Shown in pieces: positions 33,751-42,976 of a DNA stretch of 60,554 nucleotides (positions are counted from its first letter, which is position 1; each line of letters begins with the position of its first letter). The stretch spans positions 1 to 60,554 of the forward strand of contig JAGNHB010000034.1 in the NCBI GenBank assembly GCA_018001935.1. The letters run 5' to 3'. The notes beneath the pieces are model-generated. The model was not told the origin of the DNA and made no database searches. It was given only the letters and a program-made list of their open reading frames with translations. The DNA comes from Acidobacteriota bacterium. Lineage in GTDB: Bacteria; Acidobacteriota; JAAYUB01. A program made the position numbers and the translations under genes.

Positions 33751-34113
33751 TAAAACCCGCCACAACCCGGGCCTCAGGCTGGAAGGGCCCTGCCCGGGAA
33801 TGCACTGAGCCAATCAAGAGAATTGCCCTTGTCCCGGAGAGGGTCCGCTTGAGGATCGCCGGAAACCGTCGGACCGGTGATGGTTGCCCCGTTCTTCGCC
33901 AGCGGCTTGGTCCGACCGTATCCTGCCGGTGGCTGGAAGACCGTATCGGGGTGATTCGGGACCGAGGGGTGCGCGAGCGCGATCAATGTGTTTCCCAGCT
34001 TGTGGTCTGTGCCGTTTTCCGTGGCTGACGAAATTCCCCGGGAGATAAAAAAAGAGGGAAAGAAATCCGGGTTCCGGTGTCAATCTCTTTGACCTTCTGA
34101 TCCGGGGGCCCGA

Positions 34114-37100
34114 ATGAAAAGACGCACCCTCCTTCTCCTGACCCTTCTCACGGCGGGCCTTTTTCTGTGGGTCCGCCAAGGGACGCCGTTCCCGTTCCTG
34201 CCCGAACCCCGGCTGCCCTCCTTGCCCCCGGTCCCGGACAAGGTGTGGGAGGAGACGGCGAAACAGTTGGGGAGAGAGGACTTCGACCCCGCGTGCGGCA
34301 CGCTGAAGCTCATCCACGCATCGGCCCGGGAGGGGCGGCGGTGGGGGGAGGCGGTGCGTGCCCTGGTGGCCCTCCGGACGGCCGAGGCCGTGAGGTACCG
34401 GATGGGGTTCGCCGAGCAGGTCTGCCGCCTCGGCCGGGACGCCGCCGCGGCCCCGGACGGGATGCGCCCCCTCCTGCGGCTGGTGGTGCTCAACTGGCAC
34501 CAGTCCAGGCTCCTGGAGGTGTTCCAGGACCAACGGAGGGAATCGCCGGGCCGGCGCTTCACCGGCGAAGACCCCCTCGCCTGGGGGCCGGCCCGCTTCT
34601 ATCGGCACGTTCTCCGGCTGCAGGACGAGCTGCTCCGGGACGAGGACCTGCTCAAGCGCCAGAAGACGGTCGATTACCTCGCCTTTCTTGGCGAGCGCAA
34701 CGTCGATCCCCGGCTCCTGCCCACCCTGTTCGACGTGGCGGCGTCCCACCTCTTGGCGTTCCACCAGTCGGAATTCACGGTGGCGGCTTACCCCGAGGAC
34801 CCGGTGGAGGTCCCGGCGGACTCCGACGCCCTGGGCCCGGTGGATCGCTTCCTGTCCTTCGTCCCCCGGGTGACCGATCCGAGCTCCCCGCGGTTCCGGG
34901 CCCTCTCCCTCTTCCAGGGACTTCTCCGCTTCCATGCCCGGGGCGGGAACACGGAAGCCGTCTGGAACTACGACCTCCAGCGCCTGAAGTACCTGCGCCA
35001 GACGGCGGAGGGGAGCGGTCTCGTCGCGCGTTACCTGGAGCAGTTGAGACGTCTGGTTGCCGTCTCCCGGGGGAAAATCCGGCAGAGGGCCTCCTATTGC
35101 CTCGGGAAGGAGCTTTACGACCTGGGCCGTTACGACGAGAGCTTCCGGGCGGCCCGGGCCGGCGACCCCGGATCCTCCAAAGACCGGCCCGGCGGCTGCG
35201 AATGCCTGGCCCTCCGGTGCCGGATGCTCGAACCCCGCTGCAAGCTGATGGTGGACCACGTCTGCGCCGCGGACGGCCCCGCCCGTTTCCGGGTGGAACA
35301 CTGGAACCTGGAGCGTCTACACTTCCGGATCTACCGTGACCGGTCCGCACGGCGGCTGAAGGCGATCGACACGTCGCTGTCCTTCGAGGAGTACCAGGCC
35401 CTGTTGCGTCGTCCCCCCGAACGGGCCTGGAGCGTCGACCTCCCCGCGCGCCGGCGTGTGGGCCCCGTCCGGTGCGAGGTGGAGACCTCCGCCCTTCCCC
35501 CCGGCCCCTGGCTGCTCTTCGCCTCCACGGACCCGGACTTCCGGGGTGAAAGCGGCATGCCCCTCCGGGCGGAGTTCCAGGTGAGCCGTTTCGTCCTGTT
35601 GAGCCGGGACCTGGGCGGCACGGTGGACGGGTACGCCCTCGATATCGGGACCGGGGCGCCCCTGGCCGGGGTGCGGATCGACGCGGTGACGCCGCAGGGC
35701 GCCGAGGCCGGCCGGTTCCCGAACCCGGTGGTCACGGACGCCGGGGGGTATTTCGCCTTCCCTGTCCTGCCGCCCGCCAGACCCGTTTCCCACGGCGCCG
35801 GCGACCGGGTGGGGGTCCTCCTCCACGCCCGGGCGACGGACGGTTCGGAACTGGTGCAGCTCCAGTCCTGCACCGTTTGCCGCCCGCGCACCCTTCCCCG
35901 GAACGTGCCCCGGACCCTCCTCTTCACCGACCGGGGTCTCTACCGTCCCGGGCAGACCGTCCGGTTCAAGGGGATCTGCGTCCACGCCGACCCCGTCGAC
36001 GGGTCGTACCGGGTCCTCCCGGGGCGGTCAGTGTCGGTCCGCCTCGAGAGCGGCGGGAGCGGGCCCCTCGCAACGCGGTCCTTCCGGACGAACCGGTTCG
36101 GGTCCTTCTCCGGCGGGTTCGACATTCCCCCCCACCAGGCGGCGGGGCCGCTATGGTTGGTCTCGTCGGACCCCGCCGGGGAGGTTCGTCTCGCCCTGGA
36201 CGCGGACCGTCCTCCCACCCTGCGGGTCGAACTGGGGCCCCCCGGCCAGACACGCCTCGGTGAAACCGTCACGGTGCCGGGCCGGGCCGTCTTCCTCTCC
36301 GGGGCGCCCGTTGCCGGCGCGTCCGTGCGGTACCGGGTGTTTCGCCTGGATCCCCTCCTTCGGGAGCCCCTGCGTCCCCATCGGCTCGAGAAATCCGACC
36401 CGGGAGTGGAAATCGCCCGGGGCGAAGCGAAGACCGACGGATCGGGGTCGTTTCGCGTCCTGTTCCGGGCGGTCCCCGACCATCGGTTGCAGCGGAAGCG
36501 GCTGAAATTCTTCCTGTACCGGATTATCGCCGAGGTCACGGCGGGCTCGGGCGAGACCCGGGACGGCGAATGCCGGGTCCGGGTGGAACGGGTGGGCGTG
36601 GCGGCGGCCGTGGCGGTGGACGCGCTCCAGGAGACGGGAAAACCGGTCCGTATCACGGTGAGTCTCCGGGATGCCGGGGCAGAACCGGTCCGGGCGGCGG
36701 GGACCCTGCGGGTCTCCCTGCTGCGGGCCCCGGCGCGGCCGGTCCCCGCCGAACTCACCGATCTTCCGGAGAGCTTCGAGCCGGAGTTCATCGGCGAGGA
36801 GCGGACCGCCCCCGACACCCTGGAAACCGCCGACTGGACCCGCTGGCCTTCGGGGCCGGCGGTGGTCTCCCGGCGCTTTTCGACCGGCACGGACGGGGTG
36901 CACGCGGCGGCCGTTGCGCTGCCGCCGGGGGTCTACCGCGCCGAGGTCCGGCTCAAGGACGCGTTCGACGGCCCGGTGACCTCCCGGGCGACCTTCGTCG
37001 TGATCGACCCGGCGGCGGCCCGGTGCGCGATCCCCACCCCGTTTCTCGTGGCCGCCGGTCCCCTGCGGGTGGAGGCGGGGCAGACCTTCCGCGCCGTCTG

Positions 37101-40074
37101 CGCCACCGGTTTCGACCGGGGGCCGCTGCTCGTGGAGGTCCTGCGGGATCACCGGCGCGTCCGGGCCGACTGGCTCGACCCCGGGCGGACCCAGCACGTG
37201 GTGGAGTACCCGGTGGGGGCGGCCGACCGGGGCGGGTTCCACTTCCGGGTGACCCTGGTCCGGGACGGGCGGGCTTACCAGGTGGACCGCCGGGTGGACG
37301 TTCCCTGGACCGACCGCAAGCTGGATCTTCGGTGGGAACGGTTCCGTCCGGACCTTCAGCCCGGCGGGGCGGAGACCTGGACGCTGAGGATCCGCCGCCC
37401 TGCGGGGGCCTCGAAGGACACCGAGATGCTCGCCGTCCTCTGTGACGCCTCCCGGGACCAGTGGGGCGGGCTTCCCCCCCACTCCCTGGCCGACCCGGCG
37501 AGCCTGCTGCGTTCCGAGGCTTCGTCTCTCGCCGGGGGGTACTCCAATTTCCTCGACGTGAGCGAGTTCCCGGGCCCGAAACACCACCGGGGCCTGCCCT
37601 GGGAACGGATCGCCTGCTGGCTTCCCGGTTTCGGCGAGTTGCGGTGGATCGACCCCCGGGCGGCCCGTCCCGCGGATGTCGTTTACGTTCCGGCCGCAGA
37701 ACGGCCTTCCGCTTCGGCCGGCCTTCCCACCCGGGTCGTCGACCCCTTGGGGGCCTCCGGGGCTTCGGCCGGGGAAGACGACCCTTTTCCTGCCGGCCTT
37801 GCCCCGCGGACGGGTAGAGAGCCCCTGGCAGCCGTTCCCGACCGCACGGTGTTCGGCGAGACGGCCGTTTTCCTCCCCCACCTCGTCCCGGGGCCCGACG
37901 GCGTGGTGACGATCCCCCTCCGGATGCCCCGTTCCCACACGCTTTGGCGATTTCTCGGCCTCGCTCACGGGCCCGACCTGTCCTCCGGTCTCCTGGAGGG
38001 CACGGCGGTTACCGCGAAACCGCTCATGGTCCAGATCCTGCCCCCGGGGTTCCTCCGGGTCGGCGACGAGCTGGAGATGACGGTGTCCGTCACCAATGCC
38101 GGGTCGGCGACCCTGTCGGGGCAGTTGGGCTTCTCCCACGGTTGTTCGGGGCAAGCGGCCCCCCGGGAGGTCTACCCCTTCGCCGGGACGTCCCGCCGGC
38201 CTTTCACGCTCCGGCCAGGGCAGACCCGGACCTTCGCCTGGCGGCTGAGGGTACCTGTCGGTGCGGCCGTGCTCCGGTGCCGGGCGAGGGCCATCGCCGG
38301 GGCGCTTTCCGACGGCGAGGAGCGGTCGATTCCCGTCCTGCCGGACCGGGTGGACGTGCTGGAGTCGGCGGCCCTGTGCCTCGACGCGCGCGCGGGGCGG
38401 ACCGTGGCGTGGGAACGCACCCTCTCCCCGACCTTCCAGCCGGTGAGCCTGACCGTGTCCGGAACGTCGAACCCCGCCTGGTGGGCCGTCCGCCTGATCC
38501 GCTTCCACGATCAGCCCGGCAAGGACCCCGTCGAAGTGCTGTTCCAGAAGGCGATGGCCTGGCAACTGACCCGGGGCATCCCGGCGTTGGGCCCCCATGT
38601 CCGGAGGTGGCTCGGGTCGGCGTCCCCGCCGGACCGTCTCAGCCTTCACCAGGACCTGAAACCCTGTCCCCTTTCCCGGACCCCCTGGGTTTCCGATGCC
38701 GCCCTGGACGCCCGTATCGCCCGGGACCTGGCCCTGTTGGCGGATAAAGCGGCCTTGCGGGTCGAGCTGCGTCGCCGGGTGGACGCCGCGAGAACCCCCC
38801 CGCCGGCCAAGGATTGGTATGCCCGCTTCCCCCTCGCCGTCGATCGATTACGGGCTTTCGGGAAACTGAAGCAGGCGGGGCTTCCCCGCGAAGCCTGGGA
38901 AGCGGCCTTTCCCCTGATCGAGGGGCTGGACCGGGACTTTACCGAAAACTGCCGGCAGTCGCCCGCGGATGCCGCGCTGGAAACGTGGGACATCGACTAT
39001 GCCCACGCGAGGAGCTTCTTCCTTGCGGAGAAGCCCATGGAGGAGACTGCGATCGCCTTCCTGGACCGGCGCCTGGGGGGACTCCCGGGCAGGGCGCGCC
39101 ACTTGGCCGTTTACGACGAGACCCGCCTCGCCCGCCTGGCCTCGGCGCTGCACCGGCAAGGGGACAGCCCCCGGGCCCGGGCGGTCCTGGCCCACCTCGT
39201 CGGCCGTGGGGTTTACCAGGCCGGACGCGGCCTGACCTGGCCGGGGTTCGAGGAGTGCCGGGCTTCCTGGGTCCAACCCCAGCTCGGGGACTTCGCCGAG
39301 GTGGTGGGAGCGATGCAGGAGGTGGGCGGGTTCGAGCGGGAAGTGGTGGCCGCCCGGACCTGGCTCCTCAACGTCCTCCGCGTACAGCGGCTGTGGCAGG
39401 CCGAGGACTCGTTGGACCGCGCCTGGGCCCTCACCCGGTGCGGCGGGGACTGGCTCGCCCCGGCGCCGCCCCTGGAGGTGAGCCACAACGGCTTCCGGGT
39501 GCCGCCCGGCCTGCCGGAATCGGGAACGGGCCTTTTCGAGAACCGCTTCGAAGGGGCCGCGGTGTGGGCCCGTTCAGAACTGCGCCTGCGGAACGCGGGA
39601 ACCTTCCCCGCCTGGGCCGCGGTCCACCGCCGGTACCTCGAGTGCTTCAACCGGCTCCGGCCTTACGGCTCCGAAGCACTGAGCGTGCGGAAGAGCCTTT
39701 TCCGGGACGGGGCGGGGGGGCTCGTGCCCCTGGAGGGCGACGTGCGGGTCGGCGAGGAGGTGGTGGTCCGGATCGAAGTGACGGCGGACCGCTTTTTCTC
39801 CTTCGTCCACCTCACCGACCACGGCCTGGCGGGATTCGAGACGGTGCGCACCGCCCGGGGCTTCGGCACGTGGGACGGGGGCCCTGTCCGGACCTCCCAC
39901 GACCGGGGCGTCCACGCCTTCCTGGACGGCGTGACCCGGGGGACCCACGTGTTCGAGTACCGTCTGCGGGCGGTCCACCGGGGCCGCTTCACCGGGGGGA
40001 GCGCCCACGTCCTCAGTTGGTGGGCCCCCGAGTTCAATGCCCACACCGGCGGGTTGTCCCTGTCGGTCCGTTGA
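34114..40074 (+). CDS. Alpha-2-macroglobulin family protein (large, Bacteroides-type) lacking the thioester motif
   Basis: 1986 residues. An N-terminal hydrophobic anchor (RTLLLLTLLTAGLFLWV) has no lipobox Cys, so the protein is membrane-anchored or periplasmic. After an alpha-helical N-terminal region (to about 400) come macroglobulin domains, with the MG2 motif LLFTDRGLYRPGQTVRFKG near 602 and the conserved A2M segment (about 1245-1340, VFGETAVFLPH to LSSGLLEGTAV). The CxEQ thioester expected around 1450-1500 is absent; the region reads FHDQPGKDPVEVLFQKAMAW. The C-terminus (VLSWWAPEFNAHTGGLSLSV) matches Bacteroidetes-type A2M proteins. The family traps proteases or stabilises the envelope. 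The usual partner, penicillin-binding protein 1C, is not adjacent. Convergent with the next gene, 9 bases between stops. Confidence 0.88.
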   Translation: MKRRTLLLLTLLTAGLFLWVRQGTPFPFLPEPRLPSLPPVPDKVWEETAKQLGREDFDPACGTLKLIHASAREGRRWGEAVRALVALRTAEAVRYRMGFAEQVCRLGRDAAAAPDGMRPLLRLVVLNWHQSRLLEVFQDQRRESPGRRFTGEDPLAWGPARFYRHVLRLQDELLRDEDLLKRQKTVDYLAFLGERNVDPRLLPTLFDVAASHLLAFHQSEFTVAAYPEDPVEVPADSDALGPVDRFLSFVPRVTDPSSPRFRALSLFQGLLRFHARGGNTEAVWNYDLQRLKYLRQTAEGSGLVARYLEQLRRLVAVSRGKIRQRASYCLGKELYDLGRYDESFRAARAGDPGSSKDRPGGCECLALRCRMLEPRCKLMVDHVCAADGPARFRVEHWNLERLHFRIYRDRSARRLKAIDTSLSFEEYQALLRRPPERAWSVDLPARRRVGPVRCEVETSALPPGPWLLFASTDPDFRGESGMPLRAEFQVSRFVLLSRDLGGTVDGYALDIGTGAPLAGVRIDAVTPQGAEAGRFPNPVVTDAGGYFAFPVLPPARPVSHGAGDRVGVLLHARATDGSELVQLQSCTVCRPRTLPRNVPRTLLFTDRGLYRPGQTVRFKGICVHADPVDGSYRVLPGRSVSVRLESGGSGPLATRSFRTNRFGSFSGGFDIPPHQAAGPLWLVSSDPAGEVRLALDADRPPTLRVELGPPGQTRLGETVTVPGRAVFLSGAPVAGASVRYRVFRLDPLLREPLRPHRLEKSDPGVEIARGEAKTDGSGSFRVLFRAVPDHRLQRKRLKFFLYRIIAEVTAGSGETRDGECRVRVERVGVAAAVAVDALQETGKPVRITVSLRDAGAEPVRAAGTLRVSLLRAPARPVPAELTDLPESFEPEFIGEERTAPDTLETADWTRWPSGPAVVSRRFSTGTDGVHAAAVALPPGVYRAEVRLKDAFDGPVTSRATFVVIDPAAARCAIPTPFLVAAGPLRVEAGQTFRAVCATGFDRGPLLVEVLRDHRRVRADWLDPGRTQHVVEYPVGAADRGGFHFRVTLVRDGRAYQVDRRVDVPWTDRKLDLRWERFRPDLQPGGAETWTLRIRRPAGASKDTEMLAVLCDASRDQWGGLPPHSLADPASLLRSEASSLAGGYSNFLDVSEFPGPKHHRGLPWERIACWLPGFGELRWIDPRAARPADVVYVPAAERPSASAGLPTRVVDPLGASGASAGEDDPFPAGLAPRTGREPLAAVPDRTVFGETAVFLPHLVPGPDGVVTIPLRMPRSHTLWRFLGLAHGPDLSSGLLEGTAVTAKPLMVQILPPGFLRVGDELEMTVSVTNAGSATLSGQLGFSHGCSGQAAPREVYPFAGTSRRPFTLRPGQTRTFAWRLRVPVGAAVLRCRARAIAGALSDGEERSIPVLPDRVDVLESAALCLDARAGRTVAWERTLSPTFQPVSLTVSGTSNPAWWAVRLIRFHDQPGKDPVEVLFQKAMAWQLTRGIPALGPHVRRWLGSASPPDRLSLHQDLKPCPLSRTPWVSDAALDARIARDLALLADKAALRVELRRRVDAARTPPPAKDWYARFPLAVDRLRAFGKLKQAGLPREAWEAAFPLIEGLDRDFTENCRQSPADAALETWDIDYAHARSFFLAEKPMEETAIAFLDRRLGGLPGRARHLAVYDETRLARLASALHRQGDSPRARAVLAHLVGRGVYQAGRGLTWPGFEECRASWVQPQLGDFAEVVGAMQEVGGFEREVVAARTWLLNVLRVQRLWQAEDSLDRAWALTRCGGDWLAPAPPLEVSHNGFRVPPGLPESGTGLFENRFEGAAVWARSELRLRNAGTFPAWAAVHRRYLECFNRLRPYGSEALSVRKSLFRDGAGGLVPLEGDVRVGEEVVVRIEVTADRFFSFVHLTDHGLAGFETVRTARGFGTWDGGPVRTSHDRGVHAFLDGVTRGTHVFEYRLRAVHRGRFTGGSAHVLSWWAPEFNAHTGGLSLSVR

Positions 40075-40083
40075 GGGCGCGGC

Positions 40084-42594
40084 TCAGGCGGGGGGCCTTC
40101 CCCGGCGCCACCGCCGGACCCTCCCGAGCGTTCCCGCGACCGCCAGCGTCAGCACGGCGAGGGCGGCCAGGCCGAATCCCGTTCGCAGGGACGCCGGGGC
40201 GTAGTGGAAGGTCACCCGGTGCACTCCCGCCGGAACCCGGACGGCCCGGAACGCGACGTCGGCGGGGAGGATGGGCTGCTCCACCCCGTCCACGGTGCAC
40301 GCCCAGTCCGGGTCGTACAGTTCCCGGGCCACGAGGTAACCGTTCCCCGGGGCGTCCACGCTCAACTCGACCCGCTCGCACTCCCGCCGCAGGACCCGCA
40401 CGGAACGTTCCGACGGTCCCGGCGGAGGGGCTTCCCCGGCCGGGGGAGGCGAGGCCGGCGGGGGCGGGCCCGCGGCCTGGACCACGGGCCGCTCCACCGA
40501 CAGCCCCGGGTCCGCACGCAGGGCGTTCCAGGCCTCCCGCGCGGACCCCGCGTGACGGACCTCCGGGTGGAAGGCGTACAGGGGGCAGGCCCGCGGGAGT
40601 TCGTAGAGGCGCCAGGGTCCCCGCGCGGACACCGGCCGGAGTTCGGGGTCGCTCAGGGGACGCCTGCTCAGGACGAAGCGCACCGCCAGGAGCCGGGCGA
40701 CGTCCCGGTCGTCCATCCGCGTGGCCGGCTCGAGCCGTGGCTGGGCCAGCACCGAGGCCATCCGGCCCTTCCCGTAAATCTCGAAGAGGCGCTTGAACCA
40801 CCACCGGTGGAGCGTCCCCCGGTCGATGACCGTCAGGCTCTCCGCCGTCGGTTCCAGCGTGCCGTACCCTTCGGAGAGGCCGTGGTCCATCCAGGCCAGG
40901 AGCCGGAAAGTCCGGGCGGGGGTCAGGGCGTCGTAGCCGTTGACGGAGTGAAAGCCGAAGAGAAGGTTGATCTCGGGGGGGATGTCCGGGGCGAAGACCC
41001 GGTAGGGTTGGCCGGTCCCCGGACTGGGCAGGAGCGCCCGAACGTCGTGGAGACCGGGGAGCAGGGCGTCCACCCGCCCGTGTTCGACGAAGTTCCGGTT
41101 GACGGGCAGGAAGTCGACGAAGACCAGGGCGGCCAGGAGGCCCGCCAGCAGGGGGCGGGGGAGACGGTGCGCACGGCCCAGGGCCAGGGCCAGGGCGAGG
41201 AGCAGGCCGGCCAGCAGGAGCATATTGGCCGCTTGCCACGCCCACAGGTCCAGGGCCCGGGTGAAGGGGAGGACGGCGGCCTGGGCGGCCACGGCCGCGG
41301 CGATCATGCCGGCGGACACCCACCCGAGCGTCCGGCGGTCCGCGGCGGAGTCCCACGCGTCCAGGGCCTTCATGGCGGGGATGAGGATCAGCAGGTTGAA
41401 GAAGGGGAAGAACTTCAGGAAGCCGGTGGCGCCGAGGGGCGTCAGGTGAAGCAGCCACGTGGTGAGCCCGGGGGGGAAGCGCAGGAAGAAGAGGGCGAAC
41501 ACCCCGATCCCGCCCAGGTAGAACGCCTTTTCCCACCGGGGGCCCTTCCGGAGGACAAAGACGCCGAAGAGGGCCAGCGCGGGGACGCCGGCGTACATGA
41601 CCATGACCCGGAGGCCGGACAGCCCCCACTCGTTCTGCGCCGCCGGGGTGCCGAAGAAGGCGGGCATGAGCATTTGGGCGAAGTTGGAGAGGGGGCTCCA
41701 GGACGCGTTGAACCGGGTCCGCAGGGCGAAGGCCTGGCTGTCGAACAGGTAATCGAGAAAGGGGAGCATCTGGGGGGCCGACAGGGCGAGGGTCAGGGGG
41801 AGGAAGGCGAGGAAGCGGAGTGCGTCCGCCAGGCGCCGGCCGCCGAGGGGCCGCCAGGGGTAAAACCACGCGAACCAGGCCAGGACCAGCATGACCGTGG
41901 GGAGCCATGTCTGGACCTGCCCGGCGAAGAACTGGAGGGTCAGCGTGAGGGACAGCCAGACGACGGAGCGGAAGCGCCGGCGGTCCAGGTAGTCCACGGT
42001 GAAGGCCAGCGCGGCGGGGATGAAGATCTCCGCGCTGCCCAGGGGCCAGCCCAGGAAGGCGATGAAGTGCGGCAGGAAGGCCCAGGTCAGGCTGCCCACG
42101 AGGACGGTCCCCGGCGAGAGCCGGAGCTTCCGGAACAGGAGCAGGGCGCTGAGGGCGGCCAGGACGGTCTTCAGCCAGGACTCCGCGAACGAGCCGGGCC
42201 CCGGGCCGAGGAAGACCCGCAGCCAGGTGAGGGGGAAGAGCTGCGCGCTCTGGAGGTTGGCGAAGTGCGGCTGTCCCAGCCCGTTGAAGGGGTTCCACAG
42301 GCAGAGGGGCCCCTCGGGCAGGTGGTCGCGGAGGAGGTCCTGCCAGGGCAGGAACATGCAGAGGGAATCCGAGGTCCACTCGGTGAGGGAGAGCATGTTC
42401 CCCCGTCCGAACGCCGGAAGGAAGAGCTGGATCCAACAGAGGGTGGTGACCAGGACGACGGTGGGGACGGAGCCGATCCGGCCGTGCCGATCCCCCGGAC
42501 GCTTCCCCGCGGCCCCGGGGCCGCCCCCGCCAGGGCCCGGCCCGACGGGCCCGGGAGAAGGCGCGGGTTTTTCGGTGGAATCCCCGGTCTTCAT
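40084..42594 (-). CDS. YfhO-like polytopic membrane protein
   Basis: About 836 residues from the ATG at 42594. The ribosome site is weak and the start uncertain; the frame is open further upstream, but that part is low-complexity. Many membrane helices run from about 45 to 510 (VPTVVLVTTLCWIQLFLPAF; then loops SDSLCMFLPWQDLLRDHLPEGPLCLWNPFNGLGQPHFAN and FNASWSPLSNFAQMLMPAFFGTPAAQNEW), as in YfhO/GT-C-type glycosyltransferase-like proteins. The C-terminal periplasmic part (ELYDPDWACTVDGVEQPILPADVAFRAVRVPAGVHRVTFHYAP) is the hallmark YfhO tail. YfhO proteins in Gram-positives take part in teichoic acid glycosylation; here, transfer of sugars to envelope glycans is inference. Confidence 0.88.
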   Translation of the reverse strand: MKTGDSTEKPAPSPGPVGPGPGGGGPGAAGKRPGDRHGRIGSVPTVVLVTTLCWIQLFLPAFGRGNMLSLTEWTSDSLCMFLPWQDLLRDHLPEGPLCLWNPFNGLGQPHFANLQSAQLFPLTWLRVFLGPGPGSFAESWLKTVLAALSALLLFRKLRLSPGTVLVGSLTWAFLPHFIAFLGWPLGSAEIFIPAALAFTVDYLDRRRFRSVVWLSLTLTLQFFAGQVQTWLPTVMLVLAWFAWFYPWRPLGGRRLADALRFLAFLPLTLALSAPQMLPFLDYLFDSQAFALRTRFNASWSPLSNFAQMLMPAFFGTPAAQNEWGLSGLRVMVMYAGVPALALFGVFVLRKGPRWEKAFYLGGIGVFALFFLRFPPGLTTWLLHLTPLGATGFLKFFPFFNLLILIPAMKALDAWDSAADRRTLGWVSAGMIAAAVAAQAAVLPFTRALDLWAWQAANMLLLAGLLLALALALGRAHRLPRPLLAGLLAALVFVDFLPVNRNFVEHGRVDALLPGLHDVRALLPSPGTGQPYRVFAPDIPPEINLLFGFHSVNGYDALTPARTFRLLAWMDHGLSEGYGTLEPTAESLTVIDRGTLHRWWFKRLFEIYGKGRMASVLAQPRLEPATRMDDRDVARLLAVRFVLSRRPLSDPELRPVSARGPWRLYELPRACPLYAFHPEVRHAGSAREAWNALRADPGLSVERPVVQAAGPPPPASPPPAGEAPPPGPSERSVRVLRRECERVELSVDAPGNGYLVARELYDPDWACTVDGVEQPILPADVAFRAVRVPAGVHRVTFHYAPASLRTGFGLAALAVLTLAVAGTLGRVRRWRRGRPPA

Positions 42595-42976
42595 GGCTGA
42601 CCCGGGTGGTGTGTCTCGCGCGTGCCCATCGAGGGTCCCCCGGCCGTATTGTCCGGCGGGACGCCCGCGTTCGCGGCGGAAACCGGGGCCGGTCTTCCAC
42701 CCATGGCGTCGGGGGCCTCCCGCGCTGGCTCGACACCCGAAAATATACCGAAGTGCGATGGTTTTCAAGCGTAATGCGGACCCGGCCGGGACGCGGTCCC
42801 CCGGGCCCGGGGTTTCCGGGCCCGCCCGCGAGCGGACGCGCAAGGCCGCCGGTCGTGGGCCAGGGCCCGCGGTTTTGTCGGAATCGTGGGATCGTCATGG
42901 TCACCTTTTCCGGCCGGCGCGGATATAATGGGGAGTGTCGGATTCTCAGGGCAAACGGACGGGCGGGAGGGAGCCG
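42595..42976. other. Intergenic region between divergent genes
   Basis: About 380 bases upstream of both the YfhO-like gene (minus) and the hydrolase gene (plus). The only clear signal is TATAAT at 42924-42929 on the plus strand; no good -35 is seen at 16-18 bases. No gene or RNA is recognised. Confidence 0.5.
42924..42929 (+). promoter_or_regulatory. -10 box upstream of the dockerin-like hydrolase
   Basis: A perfect TATAAT 47 bases before the GTG start, in a GC-rich context. The -35 is not evident. It supports a start downstream of 42930 rather than at 42935. Confidence 0.4.

Larger units (their letters stand above)
33477..34113. other. ~640-bp intergenic region with two hairpin elements
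   Basis: Holds palindromic element C (33493-33638) and a truncated second-class hairpin (33696-33750). The remainder, up to the alpha-2-macroglobulin-like gene, has no recognisable gene or clear promoter. Confidence 0.65.
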
